The translations under genes were made by a program, and so were the position numbers. From an uncultured Planctomycetaceae bacterium (GTDB taxonomy: Bacteria; Planctomycetota; Planctomycetia; Planctomycetales; Planctomycetaceae): a stretch of DNA of 42,562 nt. The DNA is taken from the NCBI GenBank assembly GCA_903858815.1, contig CAIOKE010000353.1:1-42562 (forward strand). Direction: 5' to 3'. The notes under the pieces were generated by a model, which worked only from the letters and a program-made list of their open reading frames with translations, ran no database searches and had not been told where the DNA came from. Within the stretch, counting starts at the first letter, position 1, and each line of letters starts with the position of its first letter. This document shows, piece by piece, positions 7,981 through 16,124 of the stretch.

Positions 7981-8988
7981 TTAGATATACAGCGGTAATC
8001 TGGGTCTGAAGTAATCCAGCGTTTTTCGTAGTGCCGTTTGCACATCAGTATCTGGCTGCCAGTCCAGCAAATCCCGAATCTGGCGATCATCACTATAATA
8101 GTCCCCGATATCGATTCGGCGACGTTCTTCAGGAAACTGGCGAATTACAAAGTCCCCGCTTCCATTGACCTCAACCAGCACTTCCGCAAGGCGTTGCAGG
8201 CTGATCGGTTCCATGCCACCAAGATTGAAGCAGCGACCAACCGCAGCAGGGTGCGTGGCTGCCCGTAACATGGCGTCCACGCAGTCATCAACCCATGTAA
8301 AGTCACGCAGTTGCTGGCCACCCCAGACTTCGAACGGTCGATTCTCAAGAATGTTTCGAATCCAGACACCAACAAATGTCTGCCGTGCATCGCGAATTCT
8401 CATACGCGGCCCAAAGGTGTTCGTGAGCCGCAGTACACAGGCAGGAATACCATACACCTGCTGATACAACAAATGATAGAATTCACCTGACAACTTATTG
8501 ATGCCGTTCACATCAACAGGACGCAGCGGATGTTTTTCGTCGACCGGCAGGTACTCGGGGCGACCATAAAGCTGGCGTGTGCTGGCGAAAACAAGTCGTA
8601 CTTCGGGATTGACGTGGCGACAGGTTTCAAGAATTGACAGTTGTGCTCGGCAATTGATCTCCAGATCGGTGAATGGATCCTGCATTGAATCCATATGACT
8701 GGTTTGTCCGGCAAGATTAAAAAGAAACTGCTGATCCCGAACAAGGAATCTGAGTGAGTGTACATCGCGGACGTCAGATATGTTGATCTTCAGACGATTC
8801 TCATAACCCGCAAGATTCGCTAAATTGCCCCCATACTCCGGGGTAAGACTGTCCAGAACTGTGACATTGGCCCCAAGTTCGCACAAGCGGATCGCAAGAT
8901 TTGAACCGATGAACCCGAGGCCACCAGTAATCAATACTCGGCAACCGGCCCAATCAGCATCAGACAGTACCTGACTATCAACCGGCAT
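7981..8988 (-). CDS. NAD-dependent epimerase/dehydratase with Asn in place of the usual catalytic Tyr
   Basis: A protein of 335 residues of the extended SDR type, with NAD-binding GGLGFIGSNLA near residues 22-32 and ASTRQLYGRPEYLP as the Ser/Thr loop. Where most relatives have YxxxK, this protein reads NGINK (Asn161, Lys165), so the usual catalytic tyrosine is missing. The rest of the fold, including RLTNTFGPRMRI and FTWVDDCVDA, is intact. From memory a subfamily of glycan-cluster SDRs shares this NGINKxxGE signature, so this may be a normal family feature rather than damage. The gene directly precedes the aminotransferase. A role in preparing its keto substrate is an inference. Confidence 0.9.
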   Translation of the reverse strand: MPVDSQVLSDADWAGCRVLITGGLGFIGSNLAIRLCELGANVTVLDSLTPEYGGNLANLAGYENRLKINISDVRDVHSLRFLVRDQQFLFNLAGQTSHMDSMQDPFTDLEINCRAQLSILETCRHVNPEVRLVFASTRQLYGRPEYLPVDEKHPLRPVDVNGINKLSGEFYHLLYQQVYGIPACVLRLTNTFGPRMRIRDARQTFVGVWIRNILENRPFEVWGGQQLRDFTWVDDCVDAMLRAATHPAAVGRCFNLGGMEPISLQRLAEVLVEVNGSGDFVIRQFPEERRRIDIGDYYSDDRQIRDLLDWQPDTDVQTALRKTLDYFRPRLPLYI

Positions 8989-9043
8989 TGAACGTGCATT
9001 CCCTGATTTAAAGCCAGACGCGAGCCATTGAGGTGAGCAGCAG

Positions 9044-9613
9044 TCAGCGATCCAGAGACAGCAATTGCAGCAGATCCTGGAGGATCTGAGGGTCTTCCTT
9101 GAGTTCCGCGAGGGGTGTCAGTTCTTGCAGGATCAGTTGGCGGTCCAGTCGTGGTCCCTGGCGGATGATGACGCGTTCGATATCGATCCAGTCCTGCGGT
9201 CGATTGGCGAAGGCTTTCAATACGACGAGGTCTTCCGCGCTGCAGGTGCGAATCCGGCCGTGCCCCGGAGTGCCCCAAACACTGGAACGAACCAGCATGC
9301 GATCCTCAAAATCCAGACACGCCAGACCGACATCCAGCGGACAGCCCGCCAGATCCTGCAACAAAAGCACTCGTGCCTGCAAGGCAAAGTCCAAAGCATC
9401 AGGGATGCGTGCCTGGTAACGTGTCAGCAGGGCTGAGATCACCGGACGCTCGCTGCCAATCTGAGCGAACACGGTGGCATCGACATCGGTGGTCATGCGC
9501 GGTTCACCCCATCGCTGAATGGCAATCCCCCCGATCAGACAATAGCGATACCCCGCTTGATTCAGAAAGTCGTCCAGATTTCTGGCGGCCTGCCAGAGCT
9601 GCTTTGGAATCAT
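9044..9613 (-). CDS. Nucleotidyltransferase-fold protein, AbiEii/MNT-like
   Basis: A protein of 189 residues. It has the NTase core signature LIGGIAIQRWGEPRMTTDVD: Gly28-Gly29 followed by Asp43 and Asp45 as metal ligands. A C-terminal stretch CSAEDLVVLKAFANRP, with a following DWIDIERVI, is typical of the AbiEii/DUF6036-type NTases found in toxin-antitoxin and abortive-infection loci. ATG at 9613 is chosen because it overlaps the stop of the preceding small gene by four bases (ATGA); the frame is open 20 codons further. It is not related to sugar synthesis. With the small gene at 9610-9846 it looks like a two-gene module inserted in the polysaccharide locus. Whether it nucleotidylates a tRNA, a protein or nothing is unknown. 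Confidence 0.85.
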   Translation of the reverse strand: MIPKQLWQAARNLDDFLNQAGYRYCLIGGIAIQRWGEPRMTTDVDATVFAQIGSERPVISALLTRYQARIPDALDFALQARVLLLQDLAGCPLDVGLACLDFEDRMLVRSSVWGTPGHGRIRTCSAEDLVVLKAFANRPQDWIDIERVIIRQGPRLDRQLILQELTPLAELKEDPQILQDLLQLLSLDR

Positions 9614-9846
9614 TGTCGAAGTGCTGCCTGCAGTTCCTGCTGCAGCTGCAAAGCCTTCCAGCGCATCATCCACGCCTGAAAAGCCACCATACCCGATTGA
9701 CGAGGATCCGCCGAGGGCTGGCTGTTAAGAAACCGCAGACCGGCGTTTTCATCCAGACTTTTGAGTTCAGCGTCACGAACCTGCTGCAGCCGCGGGCCGG
9801 CCCGCCGCCACGCTTCAACCCAGAGTTTCTGTTCAGGAGTTGCCAT
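9610..9846 (-). CDS. Small hypothetical protein paired with the nucleotidyltransferase
   Basis: A protein of 78 residues starting MATPEQKLWVEAWRRAGPRL. It is rich in Gln, Arg, Ala and Leu and probably all helical, ending in ALQLQQELQAALRQ. It has no recognised domain and no transmembrane segment. No R-x4-6-H motif of HEPN toxins was seen, so it does not look like the usual HEPN partner of MNT proteins. The start at ATG 9846 gives the most protein-like reading; an in-frame open stretch continues upstream but is repeat-adjacent and unlikely. The four-base overlap with the NTase gene supports co-expression. The function is unknown; by position it could be an antitoxin, adaptor or regulator. A similar arrangement recurs at 27195-27404. 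Confidence 0.6.
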   Translation of the reverse strand: MATPEQKLWVEAWRRAGPRLQQVRDAELKSLDENAGLRFLNSQPSADPRQSGMVAFQAWMMRWKALQLQQELQAALRQ

Positions 9847-9965
9847 GGGACATTCTGTGCAGACGTGCGGTGAGCGTCCAGGAGCAGCAGGGATTCTCTG
9901 CTGGAATCTGCGTGATGTCAATCCGGGACAACTTAGCTACGGTGCCGAGGACGCCGAGTCAAAAG

Positions 9966-10070
9966 GTAGCCCGAGCATTCCTGCTCGGTCCCATCCCCCG
10001 AAAAACACTGGGAATTTCAAGGATGACGAGAAGTTCTTGCCCGGGCTTAAGCCCAGACTACGAGTTTTGT
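9966..10070 (+). repeat. Two-hairpin dispersed element, copy 1
   Basis: A ~105-base element. Its left end is the hairpin CCGAGCATTCCTGCTCGG (7-base stem, loop TTCC). The middle part reads roughly AAAAACACTGGG, ATTTCAA and GACGAGAAGTTC. The right end is the GGGCTTAAGCCC hairpin, followed by AGACTACGA. Near-identical copies lie at 34550-34656 in the same orientation and 22988-23094 inverted. Confidence 0.75.
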
Positions 10071-10484
10071 TCCCGCGTCATCGAGGTACGAGCTATACAG
10101 ATCACCCGGGCTGGCTGCCATGCCGTGAAACGGTCATTTCACGGCGTGACCGGCGCAAACTCCGTTCCCGTCGGTGACTGTGCGGGCCAATCATCGAGCA
10201 GTGGTCGAACAGTCCTTGTCCCATTTTCGGCACGTGAAGTCAAAAAGTGTTTAACGCAGTTTTTGAATCTCTTGTGAATGCTGGCAATCTCGGCAAGAAA
10301 TGCGGGAATGTGGTCAGTGGTCAACACGGCATTTTCGGAGAATCCAGCAGGATCGGCAGATTTGCTGCAGTCTGAATGTGGCTGGCGTCGGTGATGAGTT
10401 TTTTGACCACTGGGAACAGGCACACACGGAAGGGCGGGAGGGCGGTCACGAGCCGTTCGGGTGTTCCTGGCGTTAAGGACAAAA

Positions 10485-11262
10485 ATGTGGCCCGAGCATT
10501 CCTGCTCGGCCCCCAGCTAACACTCACTTCAACGTCGTTCAGCGATCAGTAGTGGTTGAAACAGAGTGGGTCGGGGGATTCCTGAACCACGAAAGGCACG
10601 AAATACACGAAAAAGAATCGCTGCTGGCAGTTGCCGGAGCGAGTGGACGGCTGGGGCAGAGTAGCGTTTTTTTTCAACCACGGAAGACACGGAACACACG
10701 GAAACGTGGGCGTTGGGAGTTCGGATTTTTCCGACAGCGAGGACAGCAAAGGTAGCCCGGGCATTCCTGCCCGGACACCTGCTCACTCAGTTCAACGTCG
10801 TGAAGAGCTCAGCAGCGGCGGTGACAGAGAGAGTCGGGGGATTCCTGAACCACGAAAGAAACGAAACACACGAAAAAGAATCGCTGCTGGCAGTTGCCCG
10901 GGCGAGTGGACGGCTGGGGCAGAGCAGCGTTTTTTTTCAACCACGGAAGACACGGAACACACGGAAACGTGGGGGTTGTGACCAACAGCGAGGACAACAA
11001 ACGTAGCCCGAGCATTCCTGCTCGGCCCCCAGCAATCAGTCACATCAACGTCGTATAGCGATCAGTGGTGGTTGAAACAGAGTAAGTCGGGGAATTCCTG
11101 AACCACGAAAGGCACGAAAGACACGAAAAAGGCGGCGTTGCTGGACGTTGCAAGGTGCGTGGGGGAGGTCGCGGCGGAGATGTTTTTCTTCACCACGGAG
11201 GGCACGGTAGCCACGGAACACACGGGAACGGGGGCGTTGGTTGGGGGGATTTTTTTCGGTGA
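10485..11262 (+). repeat. Tandem array of three ~255-base units
   Basis: Each unit starts with a CCGRGCATTCCTGCYCGG hairpin (near 10492, 10758 and 11006). Next comes CAACGTCGT with AGCGATCAGT and TCGGGGGATTCCTGAACCAC, then an ACGAAA-rich block (GGCACGAAATACACGAAAAA), a GTGGACGGCTGGGGCAGAG linker, a run of eight Ts and an ACGGAA-rich block (GAAGACACGGAACACACGG). The third unit is more diverged in its second half. A similar ACGAA block occurs alone at about 22779-22808. Confidence 0.8.
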
Positions 11263-11319
11263 CAGACTCTTCGTTCCGGATGGGGTTGTGGGAATGGACC
11301 ATCCGGGCATGGCGCAAGA

Positions 11320-12660
11320 TCAGAACAGGGTTCCGTCACTGTCACCGAAGGAGGTTGCTGGCAGGCCCAGTTTCTGCAGGACCGACAGGTACAGGTTGCA
11401 GAGCGGGACAGTGCGGTCTGGATACAGTTTGTGGACACCGCCATGGATGCCGGTTGCCCGTCCGGTCAGCAGCACGATTGGCAGGTCGTCGGGTTCGTGG
11501 CGGTTTCCATCCGACATCCCGGATCCCAACATCAGCAGGCAGTTGTCGAGGAGTGTGCCGGCGCCTTCGGGAATCTGAGCCAGTCTTTGAGCGAGATTCG
11601 CGAATTGCTGCACATACCAGCGATTAATGTGCTGATACTGGCGAATCTTCTGTGGATCTGTCTGGTGATGTGAGACCGAGTGATGCGGCTCGGTCCAGCC
11701 GTTGTCCAGTGGAAAAATCTGCTGCGACGTGTCGTTGGCCAGCATCACACTGGCGGTGCGGACGGCATCGCAGCGAAACGCCAGTACCAGCAGATCCAGC
11801 ATGACAGACAGATGCTGATGAAAGGTTTCGGGAGTCTGAGGTCGCTGCGGACGAGCGGACTGGGCGAATTTCAACAGTGGATGCTGCGGATGCTGATTCA
11901 GAAAGCGAACTCGCGATTCCATCGTATCCACCGCTTCAAGATATTCCTGAAGCTTGATCTGATCATCTTTTCCCAGTTGGCGGCTAATTGAGCGGGCGTC
12001 TTCCAGTACGAAATTCAGCAGTCTGCGGGACGCCGTCCTGCCCATGTCCTGAGGGGAGCGCCCGAACAGGCGATCGAAGACCGATTCGGGCGAAACCTGG
12101 GGCAACACCGGACGCCCGGCTGCCTGCCACGAAATGCAACTGCCATAGAGCAGTGTGACACCATTCGCCGGATCAATTCCACCGGCTATTGGTTCGACTC
12201 CCAGCACCAGACTGTGCAGCGGCGTCTGTCCGTTGAAGTGCTGTGCAATCTGTTGATCGACCGAGATGCCTCCAGCACTGAAATCGCGTCCTGTCGTGGA
12301 GTTGACGGGCATACCCGTCAGGAAGTTGGCGGTTTTGTGAGCATGTCCGTCGGGGGTGCGACTGTGCGGTTTGTCCAGTCCGGAAAACACGGTGACCAGC
12401 GACCGCAGCGGTTCAAGAGGCTGCAGCGTGGGGCTCAGGATCAGCTGATCGCCACTTTCAGCGGGTGTCCAGTCCGGCATCCACGCGCCATTGGGAAAGT
12501 GCAGAAAGGCAGTCCGCAGAGGCGGAGTCTGCACAGGATCTTTGGCAAAGGCCTGCCACGACAGTGACGGCAGCCACGGCAGAGGCAAAGCCAGCCCGGC
12601 TCCGCGCAGAACGTGTCGGCGACTGTTGTTCGTCCTGAGTGTGTTCGTCCTGAATGTCAT
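11320..12660 (-). CDS. DUF1552 family protein with twin-arginine signal (copy 1)
   Basis: A protein of 446 residues from ATG 12660, which overlaps the stop of the upstream DUF1592 gene by four bases; a longer open frame to 12702 is disregarded. The N-terminus has SRRHVLRG followed by a hydrophobic stretch, a likely Tat signal, so the protein is probably exported folded. Conserved DUF1552 blocks are FLHFPNGAWMPDWTP, GLDKPHSRTPDGHAH, ANFLTGMP, LVLGVEP and the C-terminal FGDSDGTLF. The biochemical role of DUF1552 is unknown to me. A distant relation to DUF1501/alkaline-phosphatase-like proteins is often suggested. Strict pairing with the DUF1592 haem protein is typical of Planctomycetota and implies a joint function in the cell envelope. 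Confidence 0.92.
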   Translation of the reverse strand: MTFRTNTLRTNNSRRHVLRGAGLALPLPWLPSLSWQAFAKDPVQTPPLRTAFLHFPNGAWMPDWTPAESGDQLILSPTLQPLEPLRSLVTVFSGLDKPHSRTPDGHAHKTANFLTGMPVNSTTGRDFSAGGISVDQQIAQHFNGQTPLHSLVLGVEPIAGGIDPANGVTLLYGSCISWQAAGRPVLPQVSPESVFDRLFGRSPQDMGRTASRRLLNFVLEDARSISRQLGKDDQIKLQEYLEAVDTMESRVRFLNQHPQHPLLKFAQSARPQRPQTPETFHQHLSVMLDLLVLAFRCDAVRTASVMLANDTSQQIFPLDNGWTEPHHSVSHHQTDPQKIRQYQHINRWYVQQFANLAQRLAQIPEGAGTLLDNCLLMLGSGMSDGNRHEPDDLPIVLLTGRATGIHGGVHKLYPDRTVPLCNLYLSVLQKLGLPATSFGDSDGTLF

Positions 12661-15600
12661 GGTGCTACCGCCAGTTCTGCTGCAGGACTTAACCGTCGCC
12701 ACTGAAAGATTTCACTGGACACAATGCTGCGAATCAGGGCGACGCCGGTGGCACCGCGGGCTTCGGTTTGCTGCACGATTTCTTCCAGCAAACATTCTTC
12801 AGTGTCAAACAGTTCGCGTCCAGCGGCATAGCCTGTCAATTTTCTGACCAGGTGGGGCAGCCACTGGGATCTTCGCTGGAGCACGGCGCGTCGCAGGCCA
12901 TCCAGTCCAGCGATCTGCGTTCCGTCAGGCAGTGTGGCGACAGCATCGATCGGCTGTCCAGCGATACCTGCCCGTCGACGACCGACCGGATCCATTTCTT
13001 CGAGGGCAAAACCGAGAGGATCCATCAGTTCGTGGCAGGCGCGGCAGGTGGGACTGGCGCGATGCTGTTCCAGCTGCTGCCTGAGCGTCAGTTGTGGGTG
13101 AGATTTTGCAGTCTGTTCGAAGGCTGGGACATCAGCCGGTGCCGGCAGCACGCGTTGTCCCAGAATTCTGTCAAGTACCCAGCGTCCTCGCAGGACAGGG
13201 CTGGTGCGAGTTGGAGTGGATGTGGCGACCATTACGGCCCCCAGTGCCAGCAGGCCTCCACGAGACCCATCAGAAATCTGCAGCTGCTGCCAGTCTGTCA
13301 GCGGAGAATCGGCAGCAAGTTCATAATAGTCGGCCAGTTGCTGATTCACCCAGACATAGTCTGCGGACAAAAGTTCTTCCAGCGGCCGATCGTTGCGCAG
13401 AACAGTACTGACCAGCAACGCAGCTTCCTGCTGCAGCAGTGCTGCGATCTGCGGCGAAAATGCGGGATAGACAGTCAGATCCTTTTGCGCCCGAGGCAAC
13501 TGATCCAGCCCCAGCCACTGCAGTCCAAAACTGGTCCCCAGACTGGCAGCTCGCGGATCGTGGAGCATGCGGCGAATCTGCAGTGTCAACTGTTCATCGG
13601 TTGTCAGTTGCCCCTGATCTGCGGCGGTCAGCAGCGGTTCATCGGGCAGTGCTGACCAGAGAAACAGCGCGAGGCGAGTTGCCAGTTCGTGCTGCGAGAT
13701 GCGAAAGTCGCTACCGGTGTGCGGGGGGATTTCCAGTACATAAAGGAAGGAGGGTGACAGCAGCACGGCCGTCAGGACTTCCGTCAGCATTTCCGCCGAG
13801 GAAACTCCGTCGTTCAAAGCATCCTGCTGCAGTTTTTCCAGTCGCTGCAGTTCGGCGGCAGTGGGATCACGTCTCCATGCGTGGCGGATCCATTGACGGA
13901 TGGCAGGGTGAGCGCTGAGGGGAGACTGCTGCAGCCGGGGGATCAGGCTGGCGAATTGACCGGTGGAATTCTCAGCCGAACCTGCCGTGTCCGTCCTGCT
14001 CTGCAGACAGCGCTGGACAGAATCTTCGATACATGCCTGAAATAATTCTGCGGTAGAAGAGGACATAATCAGCGTACCGGCCGCTGTATCGAATCCTTCC
14101 CCACCGGCGGCTTCCGGGGGTGGCAGCAGATCAGAGCGGGGCGTCACGCTCAGCAGTTGTTCAATGGCGTTACAGAATTCGGTTCTGGTCAGACGTCGTC
14201 CGACGGCCGCGATTGGTGAGAGCGTATGTCGACGTGCGTCAGTGAGTTGCTGATCGCAGGGGTCTGGCGCGGGCAGGTCGCCGATCCAGTGCAGGATCTG
14301 TCGGCGTGTGGCGATTTTCATTTCGGGACAGCCACTGGGCGGCATGCGACGGGATTGCAGCTGACTGCGGACGGGCAGCCAGAGCTTCTGAGCGAGCAGC
14401 TGTTGAGGCTGCGTACTGATCGCAGGATTCAACCACAAGGACTGTTCGTGGCAATCACCGCAGTGCGTTTGCAGGACAGGTGCCACGGACTGTGTGTACT
14501 GCGCTAACAGCGGCTGTTCCTGCTGAATTGTGGCAGCCTGCAGCCAGCCCTGTAACGCCGCTGTGAAGCCTGGATTCCCCCCTGCACCGGCGGCCACGTC
14601 CACAACATTCACGGTCTGGGCGCGACGGGCGATCAGCGAGGAGCTGCGGCGTTCACCGGCCTGCAGCGCAAGGGCTTCCAGCTGTGCCAGCCTGGGCCAC
14701 GGCTGTGAGGTGGACGATGGCATTTGCTGAACCTGCTGAAATATCTGCAGTGCGTCATCCCACTGCTGCTGTTCGCGGAAACACTCAGCAGCGGTAAAGC
14801 GAGCAGCTGCGGACAGGGAACTGTCAGCCGGAATCTGCTGCAGTAATGTCAGGCACTGAGTAGCATCACCTGCGCACAGGGCAGTGCGCGCTTTTTCCAG
14901 AACGTCAGAACTCGAATGAACGGGGGCGTGGGCCAGCAGACTGATCTGGCTGCCAGAAAGTGGCTGAGCGTATGCCGCCCATTCCGCCACATCCATTCGT
15001 ACTGAACTGTCGCCGTTTCCGGCATAGCCAATCCGCAGCCTGCGAAAGCTGGCTGGCTGAGTGACAGTGACTGAAGAAGCGGCGGACGCTGCGAGCAGTC
15101 CATTGACGTAAAGCTGCATTCGATCGAGGCGTTGGACGACTGCGACATGTGTCCAGACGTCGGGGGGCGTTCGCGTGATACTGGCGATAGTGATTCCGCC
15201 CTTCGGAGCTGGTCGACCGAGGCTGTAACTGACGACACCGGCCGGAAACGCGATTGAGAGTGCGAATCCGTCATGAACTCCATCCCCCATTGCCACAAGT
15301 GTTCCGGCACCGCTGTTGTTGGCTCCAATGACAGAGCCGCGATCGTGCCAGCGAAACCATAGCTCGAAGGTAAATCCCTGCGTGGCGTTGAACGGGCTTG
15401 ATTCAATGGGTTGCTGATCCACAGGAACAGCTGCCAGTGCGGGTTCATGAGCGGTGACCGTCTGCAGGGCAGTGGCTGGGCTGTGCCACAGCACCGTTGC
15501 TGGTGTGTCGGCCACATTCAAGGGACGGTTTTGGTCCATTTCCAGGGTCAGCAGCGACCATCGCTGCAGATCCGGATGGGTGTGGCGAAAGCGAGCCGCC

Positions 15601-15734
15601 TGCTGCCACTGAGCCGAATTTCGTTCAAGGAGCCCGGGTGGAAGTCGGGACACTCGACTGCCGATCCAAACCGCCATGAAAAGTAATGGCAGCAGAATCA
15701 GCAGGGCAAAGGAATCACGAAATCGCAGAAGCAT
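12657..15734 (-). CDS. Planctomycete multidomain haem protein, LamG plus DUF1587/1595/1592/1588/1585 (copy 1)
   Basis: A protein of 1025 residues. An N-terminal membrane anchor (about 10-27) is followed by a LamG/concanavalin-like domain (about 118-265, with FTFELWFRWHD, VWTHVAVVQRL and LYVNGLL) and a TPR-like helical part (275-360). A first haem-binding motif CGDCH sits at 425-429. After it come DUF1587 (511-575, RRLTRTEFCNAIEQLL, GGEGFDT), DUF1595 (607-667), DUF1592 (678-805), DUF1588 (824-922, with a second haem motif CRACH at 897-901 in front of ELMDPLGFALEEMDPVGR) and DUF1585 (938-1012). It is probably a di-haem protein anchored on the outer face of the inner membrane. The LamG domain suggests binding of a glycan. 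Substrate and electron partner are unknown. It overlaps its DUF1552 partner by four bases. Confidence 0.93.
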   Translation of the reverse strand: MLLRFRDSFALLILLPLLFMAVWIGSRVSRLPPGLLERNSAQWQQAARFRHTHPDLQRWSLLTLEMDQNRPLNVADTPATVLWHSPATALQTVTAHEPALAAVPVDQQPIESSPFNATQGFTFELWFRWHDRGSVIGANNSGAGTLVAMGDGVHDGFALSIAFPAGVVSYSLGRPAPKGGITIASITRTPPDVWTHVAVVQRLDRMQLYVNGLLAASAASSVTVTQPASFRRLRIGYAGNGDSSVRMDVAEWAAYAQPLSGSQISLLAHAPVHSSSDVLEKARTALCAGDATQCLTLLQQIPADSSLSAAARFTAAECFREQQQWDDALQIFQQVQQMPSSTSQPWPRLAQLEALALQAGERRSSSLIARRAQTVNVVDVAAGAGGNPGFTAALQGWLQAATIQQEQPLLAQYTQSVAPVLQTHCGDCHEQSLWLNPAISTQPQQLLAQKLWLPVRSQLQSRRMPPSGCPEMKIATRRQILHWIGDLPAPDPCDQQLTDARRHTLSPIAAVGRRLTRTEFCNAIEQLLSVTPRSDLLPPPEAAGGEGFDTAAGTLIMSSSTAELFQACIEDSVQRCLQSRTDTAGSAENSTGQFASLIPRLQQSPLSAHPAIRQWIRHAWRRDPTAAELQRLEKLQQDALNDGVSSAEMLTEVLTAVLLSPSFLYVLEIPPHTGSDFRISQHELATRLALFLWSALPDEPLLTAADQGQLTTDEQLTLQIRRMLHDPRAASLGTSFGLQWLGLDQLPRAQKDLTVYPAFSPQIAALLQQEAALLVSTVLRNDRPLEELLSADYVWVNQQLADYYELAADSPLTDWQQLQISDGSRGGLLALGAVMVATSTPTRTSPVLRGRWVLDRILGQRVLPAPADVPAFEQTAKSHPQLTLRQQLEQHRASPTCRACHELMDPLGFALEEMDPVGRRRAGIAGQPIDAVATLPDGTQIAGLDGLRRAVLQRRSQWLPHLVRKLTGYAAGRELFDTEECLLEEIVQQTEARGATGVALIRSIVSSEIFQWRRLSPAAELAVAP

Positions 15735-15832
15735 CGTTGAGACGGTGTTGAGGAGTTTGGCTGTGGATCAAAACAAAAACTGTGAGGCGGAATCGGTGGT
15801 GTTTCTGTGGGACTGGTTACGGGGCGGAGTTA

Positions 15833-15864
<32 letters not shown>

Positions 15865-15981
15865 GAAAGTGAAGTTCCCCCTTGGGAGGGTGAGGCTCCT
15901 GCCGAACCGAAGAGTCCTTGATTTTGCGTCACCGAGCTGGTGCTCGGTGTTCCCAGCGGCGAACCGGAGTCGGAGGCAGTT

Positions 15982-16023
15982 GTCAGTTGTCAGTGGTCAG
16001 TGGTCAGTGGTCAGTTTTCAGTG
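15982..16023. repeat. Heptamer microsatellite, six GTCAGTK units
   Basis: Six units of seven bases: GTCAGTT, three GTCAGTG, GTCAGTT and TTCAGTG. The period is the same as in the GGTTTTC arrays but the motif differs. Confidence 0.85.
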
Positions 16024-16124
16024 AAATGGAGGTTCTCTCTGGGAGGGCGAGGCTCCTGCCGAACCGGAGGCATCTCACTCGCCAAGCGGGTGAATATGCC
16101 ATCCGGCGAAAGGTTAGTCGACAT

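Larger units (their letters stand above)
9847..11319. other. Gene-free 1.5 kb stretch made largely of repeats
   Basis: No convincing gene lies here. The stretch holds one two-hairpin element (9966-10070) and a long tandem array (about 10485-11262). Open frames in it translate the repeats, for example peptides such as NHERHEIHEK, and change frame from copy to copy. A 94-codon minus frame at 10139-10423 lies in the only non-repetitive part, but it has no recognisable feature, so it is not called a gene. Confidence 0.7.

Noticed and set aside
9044-9846. A classical MNT-HEPN toxin-antitoxin pair
   Set aside because: The small partner shows no R-x4-6-H motif and is shorter than a HEPN domain.
10139-10423. 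A 94-codon minus-strand frame in the repeat region
   Set aside because: It lies in the least repetitive part, but has no domain, no ribosome site and no partner gene. Too weak to report as a gene.
10485-11262. A possible CRISPR array
   Set aside because: Units are about 255 bases and similar along their full length, without short repeats separated by unique spacers, and no cas gene is present.
12768-13655. A 295-codon plus-strand open frame
   Set aside because: Antisense to the DUF1592 gene; composition is that of a shadow frame.
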